NCBI GenBank assembly: GCA_022747635.1
Contig: JAKTNV010000011.1
Location: 17,025,975-17,089,974 of the forward strand
DNA: 64,000 nt
From: Hetaerina americana
Taxonomy: Eukaryota; Arthropoda; Insecta; Odonata; Calopterygidae
Reading direction: 5' to 3'
The notes under the pieces are model-generated. The model did no database searches, was not told the origin of the DNA, and saw nothing but the letters and a program-made list of their open reading frames with translations. The translations under genes and the position numbers were made by a program. Every line of letters starts with the position of its first letter. Within the stretch, counting starts at the first letter, position 1. Positions 1 through 11,180 of the stretch are shown in pieces.

Positions 1-13
1 CTCCCATGAAGTT

Positions 14-157
14 AACTTTGCGCAGTGGCGATATCGTAACCAATGAAGTTCTACTGAGGTGCGATTATTGCTAGTTGAAAACTTATACCAATACCCCGCC
101 GATTCGACGTGAAACATCGTCGGATATGGCAATTTTTGGACGCTTCTACGGAAGCCA
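14..157 (+). ncRNA. U4: U4 spliceosomal snRNA gene
   Basis: U4 pairs with U6 and carries it into the spliceosome as part of the U4/U6.U5 tri-snRNP. The sequence follows animal U4 almost throughout. The 5' end reads AACTTTGCGCAGTGG. It is followed by the 5' stem-loop (about 31-65), the block GATTATTGCTAGTTGAAAAC (63-82) that includes a U6-pairing region, the conserved block CCAATACCCCGCCGA (88-102), a central hairpin, an intact Sm site AATTTTTGG (131-139) and a 3' hairpin ending near AAGCCAA. Ends were placed by similarity to metazoan U4 from memory and may be off by a few bases. Only 13 bases precede it, so the snRNA promoter element lies outside the window. Conservation of the Sm site and both stem-loops suggests a functional copy, but a recent pseudogene cannot be excluded. 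Confidence 0.93.
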
Positions 158-596
158 ATAATACATTCTAATGGTAAAACGTCATCCTAGGCTATCGAAG
201 GTGTTGACACGTTTGATAGCTGGGGCCAGGAGTGAACTTGAGATCTCGTCTACCTTGCAGATTGCTCCTGATAAGTTAGGATTATGACTACTATTGGAAG
301 ACTTGCCGATGCTGCGCCGAATTGTTGTGAATTATCGGATTTGCAATTCTTTACTGCTTCTACAACCGACAACAATGCATTTACACTGTTTAAATACCTT
401 TTCTCACTCATTAATACTGAACCGATCGCTTGCGTGTTGTAGGGTGGCTTTCGTTCTGCATCCTGGGGTGCAGTGTTTTGTTGGTTTGCGGTATATGTGT
501 TTTCATGAGTGTTGGATGAAGGGATTTTCGCATGAGTGTGTGCGCTGCTGTGGGTGTAATTTTCCACGTTGTTGTTTTGCATGTGGTATTGTTCCT

Positions 597-672
597 TTTT
601 ACGGTTGGTGACCTAACACCCCCCACCACACGCCCTTGCGGCGGCTTGCGGGGTATTATGTAGATGTTCATA
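597..672 (-). repeat. Dispersed repeat R, copy 1
   Basis: One of four copies of a short block containing ACATAATACCCCGCAAGC followed by a CA-rich or GGTGG segment and GGTCACC on this strand. The other copies are at about 2141-2223 (+), 13566-13645 (+) and 34601-34660 (-). The class is unknown. The core is better conserved than its flanks. Confidence 0.7.
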
Positions 673-2040
673 TTTCTAGATTAAAATTTACATTTCCCAC
701 TGTACTATGGTGCTAGAGGATTAAGAGTTTGTGAATATGAGTACAAAAACATTTAGTGGTCTATTTTTTTATTAGAATGCATTTTAAGATTTATAAAAGG
801 TCAGTGCTATCAGTATATATAACGTAATTATATATTATAAGACAGTATTTTTGTAGAGTATGAGTTGTACGTCAAACCCTTCGGTGAATGCACTACTTCG
901 ATGCGGCAGAAATTGAAATTGTGTTTGCCTCACTTAACATAATGTATGTTAGTAAACATTTTGAAGAGTTAACGTGTTGTTCATGGGAGGTATGTACGCG
1001 CATAATGTGATTGGCGAAGGAAGGAGAAGATGTGGAGGGCCAAATGGCAAATAATGGGAGGCATGTCTGCTTGTTTTTCATGACTTAAGAAAGTAATATG
1101 GTTGTAAATGTTTTCAAGTTGCTTTTGCCGTAGAGCAAAGTAAACAATATCCCACTCTGTGTGGGAGAGTGAGGTTGGTGGAGTGCAGGACTGAAGATTA
1201 AGGCTTTCAAGCTTCGCGGGTAAAGGAGAAAATTTGGTTGTGACTGTTTCTAGTTCCTATATTCTCTCATATAAAGCCTTTCTATCCTGTGCCGAATGAC
1301 CACATACATTGCAGTCATCCTGCACAAATACTACTACCCCATATACTCGTACACACCATCCACTCCCAATAATTAATATAGAAAGTTTGCGGTTCTCGGC
1401 TATCCATTGGTCAGCTCGGTTATCCATCGGTCACTGAGGTTATGGAATTCGCATCACGCTGCAATTTCTAATTAATAGTATGGCTTTATCAGATTATCTA
1501 CATAATTATAACTAGTAAACTTGACTGAAACGAAAGTATGAAAAATTATCTGTTTATCGACATTCTCTGTCCAAAATATAATCAATGGACTTATTCCATC
1601 TAAAAATTTTATCAATCAATCGAATATTTAAATATCTATCTAATATTACTATCTAGTAGTCGTTAACTGCTATCTCTAGCCTGAGGCAATTAGTGCCTAT
1701 GTTTTAAGTAGTACAAGAATTTTTTTCCAACTAAATCTTCCAATGACAATCGAAATATACTGAATTTATGACCACCAATAAAAATAATTATATGGAGAGA
1801 AAAAATCAATTCTTAATTTTATTTTAGAATAACGACACATTTCATTAGTTTTTTAACTATAAACATTTCAATAAATAAACCATAAGGCAGAATTTAATCT
1901 CTCTCTCTCAGCTAATTTAATACAGGAGGTTCGTAATCAGTGAATTTCTAAAAAAAAGGATCTCTCGATCTAATGATTAAGCTCCAAGCCGTAAAAAAAT
2001 TCGCGCTTAGAATTTAAATATGTAGACTGTCAATAATTTT
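673..2040. other. Intergenic DNA, nothing recognised
   Basis: AT-rich sequence with stop codons in all frames and no family-like peptide. The short open frames here have no recognisable domain. A short CT run occurs near 1900. Confidence 0.5.
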
Positions 2041-2140
2041 AAGTAAATTTGATGAAAAGGTCTTGCTTCGACCGAAGAACTAACGGCGGGTTAGGTCTAG
2101 CTCAACGGTGCACGTGTTTGCTAATTCACCGGAAGGTCGC

Positions 2141-2275
2141 GGGCTACATCTACATAATACCCCGCAAGCCACCGCAAGAGCGTGTGGCGGGGCTGTTAGG
2201 TCACCAACCGTCAAAAGGAACACATATTTATATTTATTCCCACCTCGCCTCGGCTATATTTATTCCCACCTCGAT
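2141..2275 (+). repeat. Dispersed repeat R, copy 2
   Basis: Reads CTACATCTACATAATACCCC, then the GCAAGCCACC block and GGTCACC, matching the inverse of copy 1. It is followed by a small imperfect tandem duplication of TATTTATTCCCACCTCG (about 2230-2272). Confidence 0.7.
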
Positions 2276-2562
2276 AACGGATTTCGTGCCATCTAATGAA
2301 TTTTAATTGGTTGTGATAGCTGAAACCAACCTTAAAATCTTATGTTTTCAAAATTTTATGCCAAAGTAACGACCGAAAGGCCACGACCCTAATGCCTGGA
2401 AGAGCCAGAATATGTCTATAGAAATAACAGAGGCTGGGTCGGTTCGAGATATTTTGGATCAACAGGTGGAAAAGTCTAGCTCCCACATCCAGATTCACCC
2501 CTCAATTCCCCACATAGATACGAGTACTTAAGAAAGAAGTTTCATGAACGTATTTTGAATAT

Positions 2563-3345
2563 TTGAAGTTAAAACTACAGATGTGTGAAATAGCATTAGT
2601 TCATACAATATATTCTACTGTTTCAGGCTTCAATTCGCGGAAGTATTTCATATCCATGCTAAAAAGACTTCGTATTTTTCCACAGATTTTTATTTTTTCC
2701 CCCTCGATGATCCACCGCCTTCTACACACCTCCCATTCCCCCAAAAACTTCAACATTGAACTCATGACAATCACGAAAATAGCTACCAACAATGGTTACA
2801 ACCCTAAGCTAGTTGTTAAATTACTTCGGAAAAAAAAAATCTATTGTCATAAATAGTATTTCCTCCACAGTATCTAAAGAATTTAGGTAGTGCTCGATCC
2901 CATTTCTGGGAGATATATCATATAAGATTTCCAACTGCCTACCCACCTCACTCAAAGCAGCCTTTTACACACCCCTCTATTATTAAACCTCTCAAAACTT
3001 CTGGTCAATGGTAAAGACACACAGGTTAGCCTTCTTAAATCAGGAATATATAAACTGAAATGCGAGATTTGCAACACCGTTTGTGTTGGTCAGACAAGGA
3101 GGAATGTCAAGCTACGAGCCAAGGAACACGCAAGGTGGCACAAAAATAAGAATTCCAGCTCTCTCTTTGCTAAGCACCTACTAGAATTCGACCACAGCAT
3201 TGACTTTATCGCAGAAATGTTACATATTCCCCCAAAATGATTAAAAGTGGATGCTCTCGAGCAAATGGAGATACGAAGGCACTTAGCAAACCCCAACTTG
3301 ACACTTTGTAACGAGCAATTTTCCCGTCCCCCTCCCCCCTCCTTT
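2563..3345 (+). mobile_element. Penelope-like retroelement remnant (RT C-terminus and GIY-YIG endonuclease)
   Basis: The frame from 2563 to 2856 carries the motif IATNNGYNPKLV, typical of the region after the reverse transcriptase of Penelope-like elements. Further on, about 3043-3310, the + strand reads SGIYKLKCEICNTVCVGQT, then RRNVKLRAKEH and a FAKHLLEFDH segment: a GIY-YIG nuclease with the GIY motif, the G-Q-T context and the downstream Arg and Glu-His residues. A stop codon (about 3238-3240) interrupts it and the two parts are not in one frame, so the copy is dead. This endonuclease type separates Penelope elements from LINEs and LTR elements. The 5' part of the RT is missing. Confidence 0.85.
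2653..2693 (+). repeat. Inverted repeat arm, left
   Basis: CCATGCTAAAAAGACTTCG followed by TCCACAGATTTTTA. The reverse complement, with few mismatches, is found at 3529-3567, so the two arms flank most of the Penelope-like remnant. Confidence 0.75.
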
Positions 3346-3485
3346 CTGAGAGACTAGCCTGGAATTGGTCAAAACAACCCCTCAACGCACCCGATCGCCC
3401 CCACCCCTCTCAGGCCCTCCTTCCCCTCTCTGCCCCCACTCTGTCATGAGCCTATATATTCTCGCACTGTTGCTCAGTAAATTTG

Positions 3486-3530
3486 TACCCGATGATGCCG
3501 CAAATCGGTGAAACGCGTTGTACGTTATTA
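3486..3530 (+). ncRNA. Hammerhead-ribozyme-like motif in Penelope terminal region
   Basis: The order CCGATGA (3489-3495), a short hairpin GCCG-CAAAT-CGGT (3497-3509), GAAA (3510-3513), a short stem/loop CGCGTTGTACG and a U at 3525 matches the hammerhead layout CUGANGA, stem II, GAAA, stem III, UH. One core base differs (C instead of U after the first C) and stem I is not evident, so this copy is probably inactive. Penelope-like elements are known to carry hammerhead motifs in their terminal repeats. The assignment here is inference from motif order. Confidence 0.5.
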
Positions 3531-3567
3531 TAAAAATCTGTGGAGAAGTATAGTCTTTTTAACATGG
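3529..3567 (+). repeat. Inverted repeat arm, right
   Basis: TAAAAATCTGTGGAGAAGTA followed by TAGTCTTTTTAACATGG, the inverse of 2653-2693. It is probably part of the Penelope pseudo-LTR structure. Confidence 0.75.
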
Positions 3568-4342
3568 ATAGTTCGAACAATGCCTAAATTAAACTATTTA
3601 TAAGGAAATTCATGAATGTATCTATTAATCCACTAAGCACACCCAGGAAGTACCTTACCTACAGCTATGGGAGAAAATTGCGAGCTAAAGTAATCTAAAA
3701 GTGGCGAACCACTTCGCTTTGGCGAAAAATATGCGCGACTTTCAAGCGTAACCGGCCACCCATCGATTATTATTTGTAAGTCAATAGTTTAACGAAGGTT
3801 TTGTATGAACACAGACTGAACACGCCCACATTGCTAAGTCCGCTTATCGATGCCTCTTGCAAATCAATTGCCATAACCATCATCAAGTTGTCATTTAATT
3901 TAACGCTGACATATACTGAATTAAGAAAATATTTATTTAAAAATATTCTATCCAGCCTTACGCTATCGGCAATAAGATGGCAAGGAAGCTGGATGAAAAT
4001 ATTTGAAATTATTAATAATTATCTCTTAAAATAAGCCATTTCCCTGACTGATTTATGATCACGAGATATTAAGATCCAAATCAGTAAAGGAAACCCGATA
4101 TAACACAGTAGTAGCAATCATAATTTCCGTCTTTATGGCTTTTCAATTTTTCATAAAGAAACAAAAGTGTTAGTTATAACTTATCATGTAGAAATGACAT
4201 ATAAATATCACTAACTGGTTCTGAGCGGTGAGAAGAATTCAATACCTTTTAAAAAGCTCATCAGTGAGCATGGCACCATAGGAAGTAAATTATACGCTGT
4301 CATTTTTCTGTGATGTTATTTTCGGCTTTATTTAACCCCCTA
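3568..4342. other. Intergenic DNA, nothing recognised
   Basis: No recognisable coding, RNA or repeat feature. An open frame at 3801-4034 has no family-like motif. Confidence 0.5.
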
Positions 4343-4621
4343 TCGTTTACACACAGTAATCAACCCAAAGGTCGGTTTAGTAGGTGATGGTAGAGATCAC
4401 CCAGTACTAAGCCCTATACGGTGTGTGAAAAGTCACACATCAGGGTAGGAGGGCCAGTTCTTTCCCTGTGCCGGTTATGGTTTCCCAGGAAGACCTGGTA
4501 CCCGAAAAATCACATAGCTTGGGTGGAGCTGCAGGTGCCCAGAGTGCCTTGCCAGGGAATCGAACCCGGGACCCTCCGGTCAGCAGTCCAACGCTCTAAC
4601 CCCTGGACTACCGCGACCCAC
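4343..4621 (-). repeat. tRNA-derived SINE (family S), most complete head
   Basis: Read on the - strand, the head begins GGGTCGCGGTAGTCCAGGGG and has a Pol III A box (GTTAGAGCGTTGG) and B box (GGGTTCGATTCCC). The body follows, with CACCCAAGCTATGTGATTTT, CTTCCTGGGAAACC, TACTGGGTGATCTC and GGTTGATTACTGTGT at the 3' end. Related copies lie at 9991-10263, 28648-28920, 42676-42745 and 52223-52475. This copy keeps the full D-arm region that the 28.6 kb copy lacks. Confidence 0.9.
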
Positions 4622-7600
4622 CCCTATCTTTTATTTATTATAATTTTATAATTAGCATATCAAACGCGAATTTTCTATGAAAATTTCATATACAGCTTGA
4701 AAGAAATTGTGTTTCACCAAGAGCAACTATTGATTTGCTCGGTTACATGTTTTCACTTTAAAAAACAAGCTAACATCAATTACTTTTTAAAATGTCGATG
4801 ACATCAAAATAAAATCAGGAAATTGAAAAAAATTTTGAAACTTTTTTAATGGATGATAAATGCTAAAATAATTCTGAAGCGAAAGTTGCACACGTGATTA
4901 TTTGCAAAATGTGTTCTCATGCGACTATCGACAGTTGAAATTCTTTCCCAATACACAAAGGCTGGTATCCGTGTTAAACATTACTTGCAACTGCGCAAAA
5001 ATAAAACATTTAATATGGTTCCTTCCGAACTCACCTCTGCGAGGAAACAATGAAATAGCAAACTCCCCAAAAAAGCATTACGTAATTTTTGGACACCCCT
5101 TTTTGCTCCGCTTTGCGTGAACTTCATATTTGCGCGATACTTGTCTCAGACTTTTAAATGCGTAGCCAGTGGTCCATTATTAGCTCATCGTCCTGCCACC
5201 TAGCGACTTTTCCTCCAACTTGTACATGAACGAGCACAGCACGAAGTATAACCTAAATAGGAAGATGACAGCACAAACATAGTGGAGGGAGCTAGCGTTG
5301 GACCCGGGAACCTAAATATTATTCAACGATCATTGCAAAAGATGGTTTAACCATTAGGGAATTTCGAGTTTGGAAGTGGAAGTTTGCAAAATCATGTATA
5401 TGAGTCGATTTCACGCAGGAAATCATAAAGTTTCCCTCTACCGACCACGTTATTAAATAATTCCAGACGTTATATCCAGGTTCTGCTATTGGTACAGTCA
5501 TTTTACAATGAATGTCAATGACACTATGTCAGCGTCATAAAATCGCGTATGGGAAAGTCCTATATACATTAAAATAAAATATAGGGTTTTTGATACAGAC
5601 CAGAGAGTAAAAATATTCGCTATAATATACGTCTCTGGGCCTTTGAATAAATTAAAACCTTAATTGATCACTCTACATTCGGGATACCGTTACCTAGATT
5701 TGCAACTGCAATTTCATGAAGTGAAAAATTATCTCAATCGCCTCAACCTAGGTCCTTAATTTGGTTTATCACACAAAGATTAACTTATCATTAACTTATT
5801 ATACGTGGTTATCTTCTGGAATCACTCATGTGCTGCCCATTGAGGTTTCCTTGTAGAAAAATCAACAAAGCCATAGTTGCTGAGTCATGCAGAAGACTTG
5901 AGAAACCAATTTTCTCTCGCCTGGAGATCTCGATAGTACCATGTATTTAGATAATCAATTGTGCAGTGTTTGTTACAAATATCCTGATCAATATTCCACT
6001 CTTTAAGTTTTATGAATATTTAACTCAGGAGGGCAAATTTTCACATGAACCATCATGTATGTACAATATCAACAATGGGCCACATTATGTTCCATAAACT
6101 TTTAATAAAAGTCCAACTGCCTTGTAGACAGTTTAAAACTGTACATACAAAATTATAAATTACAGTGGGGATAAATAACTAGATTACAAGTTAATTGCAA
6201 TATACTTATTCAATATATTAGTCTTTTTTACCAACACTGAAAAATATTCAATGATTTTGTACTGACTGCTTAAAAAATAGCACTTTTAATAGGGTGGTAG
6301 CTAAGTGTAACAAAAAATATTCCCAGACAGTTCAAGTCTACAAAGTAAATTTCCTGGTCCTTATTTTTCAAGATTGTGGCTTACATTTATACATTTTATG
6401 ATTCTCCAAATAACAAACAAAACTCAAGAATCCGTTAAACTGATTATTAAAGACAGATTTAAAATATATCCTAGCAATAACCCTGCCGGGATTCTTTCAT
6501 ATAATAAATTATTAGCTAATTAGCCAAGAAGTGTCAAGTCAGAGAAGGAATAATGAACATAAAAGGGATGGAAGGAGGGAGGCAAGGCCAGAGTGGAGGC
6601 TTGGCCAGCAGAAAGAGTTGTTTCATGATAACCATTAATGAGTAAGTATACTTTAAGTCCAAAACCCCTTGTTCTACAAGGACCAGCCCTAAGGAACTTT
6701 AAATGCTCATTGAAATCAGAAAGACTGTTTTCACATCATACTCCCAGATTAATTATTCCTTATACAGATAGGAATTGAGCCTATGAATTCATTTCTCTAT
6801 CATGAAAGTCACATAATATCAGTAACCACTCAGTTCTGAGCAAAGTCTAGACAAAGATTTTTGTTTGTTTACTGATAGGAATTATGATCGATTGAATTTT
6901 TACGTTACAACAGAAGAAGTGAAGATCAGAAATATATTACACATACATAATTATGACCATCCCACTAAAGCACAATCTAAAATATACACTTATTGGAGAT
7001 ATATGGAGAATTAAGATTGTTGCATTAACTTCTGTGAATTCTAAAACCTACCATGGCTTCACTGACTTTTCTAGAAAAGTGATCACCTTGTACCATTATT
7101 ATCTATTACGTAATGGTGTAATTTCAATTGCCTTAACTTAAAATAATATTTCAACTACAGGTTACCATATTTTTCTTTTCTACTGAACTGAGAAATATTA
7201 CTGCCCACTATGAGTTACATTTTAACCTATTTAAGGTTACACTTGTAAGATGTCCACTAGTTTCAGATAATATGCTGAACTACGTAGCAACCTATTCTCA
7301 TATCAATGTAAAAAAAGCAATGAAATGTACCATTGAAATAAAACCTCTTCCTTCAATTAAAGAGTCCACGCAACATGGTATATTCTGTAATTAAAAACAT
7401 CAAAATCCATTCTCATAAAAAACAGGAAAGTAGCAGATAAAAATTACTAGGTACATCATATTTTGACAAATAACACCCAACAGCAATGAAAGGTGTTTTA
7501 GAAGTTTTGAAAAGAACTTTTATGAAAATTAATAACTTTTAAATCCATAAATTATCAATAAATCGATTGGTTTTGAAGGAAGTTATTTAGGTAAGTTAGG

Positions 7601-7814
7601 TTCTTTCTAAGGAAACCCAACAAATTCCGAAGAAGTATTGAATTTATCCCATTTGCTTTGGGTAAAAAATGAGAGAGTTATTCATTTCATTTCAATTAAG
7701 TTTTTCACCGTGTGAGGTACAAACTGCTGATAATTATTGGCTTAATGAATTCCCAACCTATGAACATTCCCAACAACAATTAATTCTCAACTAGGTATTT
7801 CTTGGGCTACTCTT
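4622..7814. other. Long intergenic stretch, nothing recognised
   Basis: AT-rich DNA without a supported gene. All open frames are under 75 codons and have no domain-like sequence. A purine-rich patch lies at about 6550-6620. No tRNA, snRNA or repeat family was recognised. Confidence 0.45.
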
Positions 7815-9925
7815 GGTTTATCACAGACATGGAAACTCACATTATTAGTGATGGAAGATGCAGTGCAAAGATCTGGAAATTTTACAGAGAAAGGATAAAA
7901 TGGGTGCATTTTACAGGAAGATGATAGCACTGACAGGTAGTAAAAGGGAATATCATTGCAATCAATTAAAGATAAGTCAGGAAAAATATTTGACGAACCA
8001 GAAAAGATCCAAGAAAAATGGAAGGAATATAAAGATGAAGTGTACTGCATAGGCATTAGGCCAGCAAGGTTACACATAGAAATAGAATATGATATGAATG
8101 AGGATAGCTTAGGTCCAGGCTTACTGGATGGTGAGATAGAAAGGGAATTGAAATCAAATAACATAATGGGGGTAGACAACAGTGCTGCAGAATGACTTAA
8201 AAGTTTAGAAATAGTTGGGAGGAAGAGTTTTCATGGACTAATTTGTAGCATTTATCAGGGAGGGAATTTGTCGGAAGACTTCATAAGATCAGTGCTCATT
8301 CCTATTTCAAAAAAGGGAACAGGAGCCACATGTGAGCGCTAAGGATCGATAAATTTGATTTTGCATGCAGCTATAGTGGTCCTCGAGATCATCAACAAAA
8401 GTATGGAGAGCAGAGCAAATGATTACTTAGAGGTTGATCAGTATGGGTTAAGGTAGGGGAGGGGCATGCATGATGCCATAGCAGTAATGAGATCACTAAT
8501 CGAGAGGAGCATAGAATACAACAAGTTGGTATTTGCATTTTGTAGATTTCAAAAAGGCATTTGATAGAGTGAATAAGGAAAAACTAATGAGTATATTGCA
8601 GAAAATAGGAATAGATTGGAGAGACAGGAGGCTACTCCACAACCCGTACATGTCTCAGACTGCTCAGATGAAAGTGGGGGACAGAAAGTCCAGATGGGCA
8701 GTGTTAGGAAGAGGTGTAAGGAAGGGCTGTCCATTATCACCGGTGCTGTTCAACGTATATGTGGAGGAAATGATTGAAGATGCATGGGAAGACCTGGAGG
8801 TAGGAATGAAATTCGGAGGGGAATTCATAAAATCAGTTAGGTTTGCTAATGACCAAGATCCAGTTCGTCAGTCAGCCAAGGGGTTGCAAACATTGCTGAG
8901 GGAATTGGAAATTCAGTGTGATAGACATGGGATGAGAATAAATGTAAATAAAACAAAGGTTGTATAGGTTTTTAGAAAGAGAAAGGCTAGGCTTGACTTT
9001 AAAATAGGAGGGCAAAGAGGGGATTGGTATGGTGCACCAATACAAATAATACAGAGGGCCCAGGTTTGAATCCCAGTGGCGGCAGATATTTTTCAGTGGT
9101 ATCCCAATCCCTACTTGAGGTGCTTTCTGGAGGGCAATTTTGAGTGAGTACACTGTCTATTGGATGGGACATTAAGCTGCGGACCCCTTGGTGCCTTTCA
9201 TTAAGAGTAAGCTAATGCCGATGCTGGATTTCTCTCCACCCTTCATCCTTTCCTGTCCATCCCTAATGGTGCAAATGACCTCAGCTGTCGGTCAGCTCCC
9301 CTAAAACCACTACAAGGAGGACAAAAACCAGAGCAAGTGGAACAGTATGTTCTATCTTGGAAGTATGCTTGACCAAATTGATGAAAGTAGTAGGAACATC
9401 AGAAGGCAAAGGAGCTTACATGAGGAGGAGGGAATTGAAAACATGGACACTGGAGTAATGATATTAGGAAATGGTTGCTTGTTAAAACTTTGATAAGAAG
9501 CATGGTATTGTACGACGCGGAAGCATGGTTGCCGAAGCAGGGCGATAATCACATGAGATTGGAGGGTTTTGCAATGTAAGTGTCGAGAAGGATGGAAAAG
9601 GTGAAATGGACTGAAAGGAAAACAAATGAGGCAGTCTTAGACATTGAGGGGGAGAAGAGGATTGCTGAGAGAAATCAAAAGGAGGCAGGAAAGATGGATT
9701 CAGACAATTTTAACTGTAGATGGGATGTTGAAGACTATGATAGATGGGATAATGTTGGGTAAACAAGGAAGGAATAGAAAAGGCATTTTGGATGGAATGA
9801 AAGGAGGAAATAGGCATGCAGAATATAAGAGGGACTTACTGTAATGCCCGATGTCATGCTGTGTTTTATAAGGAGAAATTGTATTGGTTTTACACATCCG
9901 AAACCTACCTTAACCAATAGGATAC
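7815..9925 (+). mobile_element. Non-LTR retrotransposon (LINE family L), RT and 3' part, inactive
   Basis: The 5'-truncated copy begins in the endonuclease-RT linker (KDKSGKIFDEPEKIQEKWKEY near 7960-8030). RT motifs VDFKKAFDR (from 8536), GRGVRKGCPLSPVLFN and VRFANDQD follow. In the last the catalytic FADD is changed to FAND, losing the first Asp. Stops interrupt it at several points. After a nested SINE (9018-9315) the C-terminal part resumes, with ERMEKVKW-like, GMLKTMIDG and MLGKQGRNRKG segments. The 3' UTR ends near AAACCTACCTTAACCAATAG. Related copies are at 10290-11180 (-), 15979-16380, 43420-43565 and 48722-49890. It is an APE-type LINE, RTE-like or near relatives; the clade is uncertain. 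Confidence 0.88.
9018..9315 (+). repeat. Second tRNA-like SINE nested in the LINE
   Basis: The LINE is interrupted after GGAGGGCAAA (about 9007-9016) and resumes at GGAGGACAAAA (9316 on), a near-perfect target-site duplication. The insert has a Pol III B-box-like sequence AGGTTTGAATCCC (about 9062-9074) and a body with TTAAGCTGCGGACCCC, AAGCTAATGCCGATGC, TTTCTCTCCACCC and CCTCAGCTGTCGG. It shares no body sequence with SINE family S, so it is a separate family. Confidence 0.8.
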
Positions 9926-9990
9926 CCAAAAAATATGCCCTTTCTAACAGCTATCTTCCTGAATCTCCACACATTTTCCATCGATACCTA

Positions 9991-10263
9991 CGCCTATAAA
10001 CCATAAACACATCAACCTGAAGGTCGGTTTGGTCAAAGGTAGAGCTCACCCAGTACTAAGCCTGACGGCATATGAAATTCACACATCTGGGTGGGGGGGC
10101 CAGTTCCTTTCCCTATGCCATTTATGGATTCCTGAGATGATCTGGCACCCAAACAAATCACAGCTTGGGTGGAGCTAAGGGCGCCCGAGAGACATGTCCA
10201 GGAATCAAACCCGGGCCCTCCAGTCAGTAGTCCATCATTTTACTCCTGAACTACTGTTTCCCC
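9991..10263 (-). repeat. SINE family S, diverged copy
   Basis: On the - strand it has the degenerate head, then CAGCTTGGGTG-type reversed blocks and TACTGGGTGAGCTC, ending GTTGATGTGTTTATGGTTTA. The B box is mutated (GGGTTTGATTCC). It lies directly between the two oppositely oriented LINE fragments. Confidence 0.8.
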
Positions 10264-10289
10264 TATCCTACACCTTGTGTTACCTAAAA

Positions 10290-11180
10290 TATGTGTTCAT
10301 TAAGATTAACCCCCATTTTCAGAATAACTCTATTGCTTTTTCCCTGTGGTATTTCGTTCAAAACCATAATTCCCCTACCATATATCACCTTTCCTTTTGC
10401 TGTCATTTTATTATCACCCATCATTATCAAATGCTTTCCTTCTGGAACACCTGCAATTACGTCCTATAACTGAGCATACCTGTCTTCCTCCCTAAGATTG
10501 ATTGGTGGCATGTGGGCCTGAGAAATGACCAAGTTCGTTGGTTCAGCCTTTACTTCTACTAATAATCTATTGCTTGCACTATTTAATATGCTTCTTCCTA
10601 CCTTTTCATCCAATACATACCATTGTCACCCCTCAATGGCTCTCTTCCCTTCTGCTGTATGGTACCCTATAATTGTCACTCCAGTATTTCCTGCTATCCC
10701 TTTTTCTCATCTTGCATAGCCCTAAAATACATTTATGCAGGTATACCTGGATATTCTCTTTCCATCACCTGCTTTCTATGTTCTGATTTTCCTGTCCTCT
10801 ACAATACCCTAATATTCCAAGTCCCTATGGTAACTGGTTCTATCCTCCTCTGTCTCTCCCTCTTAGCCGCCGCTTCTGATTTCCCTAGACAAGTTTTTTG
10901 TGAGATGAAAGCTGTTGAAGCCTAACTCTCCTGCTGGCGGTAACAACACACAGCCTATGAGGCCGAGTCCCTTAGTTTCCCGTTGCCTTCAATAGTTTTT
11001 AACGTGGCACTATCACTCAAATGGCTGCCCCTTATCAAATGCCTGTACAGCTACATCAATGCGGAACAGACGCTGCATGGACTGCCTTGCGTCTAGCTGC
11101 TACTCTTTACTCTTTGACATATCATGATATGGGTGACCCTACCAGGAGCAAATATAATTGCTCCCACAAGCACTTATGCG
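10290..11180 (-). mobile_element. LINE family L, endonuclease and 5' UTR part, inverted copy
   Basis: On the - strand the peptide GTWNIRVL (about 10815-10840) is the start motif of the APE endonuclease of this LINE type. Downstream, IIGYHTAEGKRA and LLVEVKAEPTNLVI match the IGY and VKAEP blocks of such endonucleases. Stops break the frame. The region near 11110-11165 (reverse of CATATCATGATATGGGTGAC and CCTACCAGGAGC) looks like the 5' UTR. Orientation is opposite to the 7.8-9.9 kb copy and the order does not fit twin-priming, so it is probably an independent insertion. Confidence 0.75.

Noticed and set aside
250..582. Open frame of 110 codons on the - strand with a possible donor (CAAG|GTAGAC) near 254
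   Set aside because: No recognisable domain, and the same site also looks like a + strand acceptor. It lies next to a dispersed repeat and has no partner exon.
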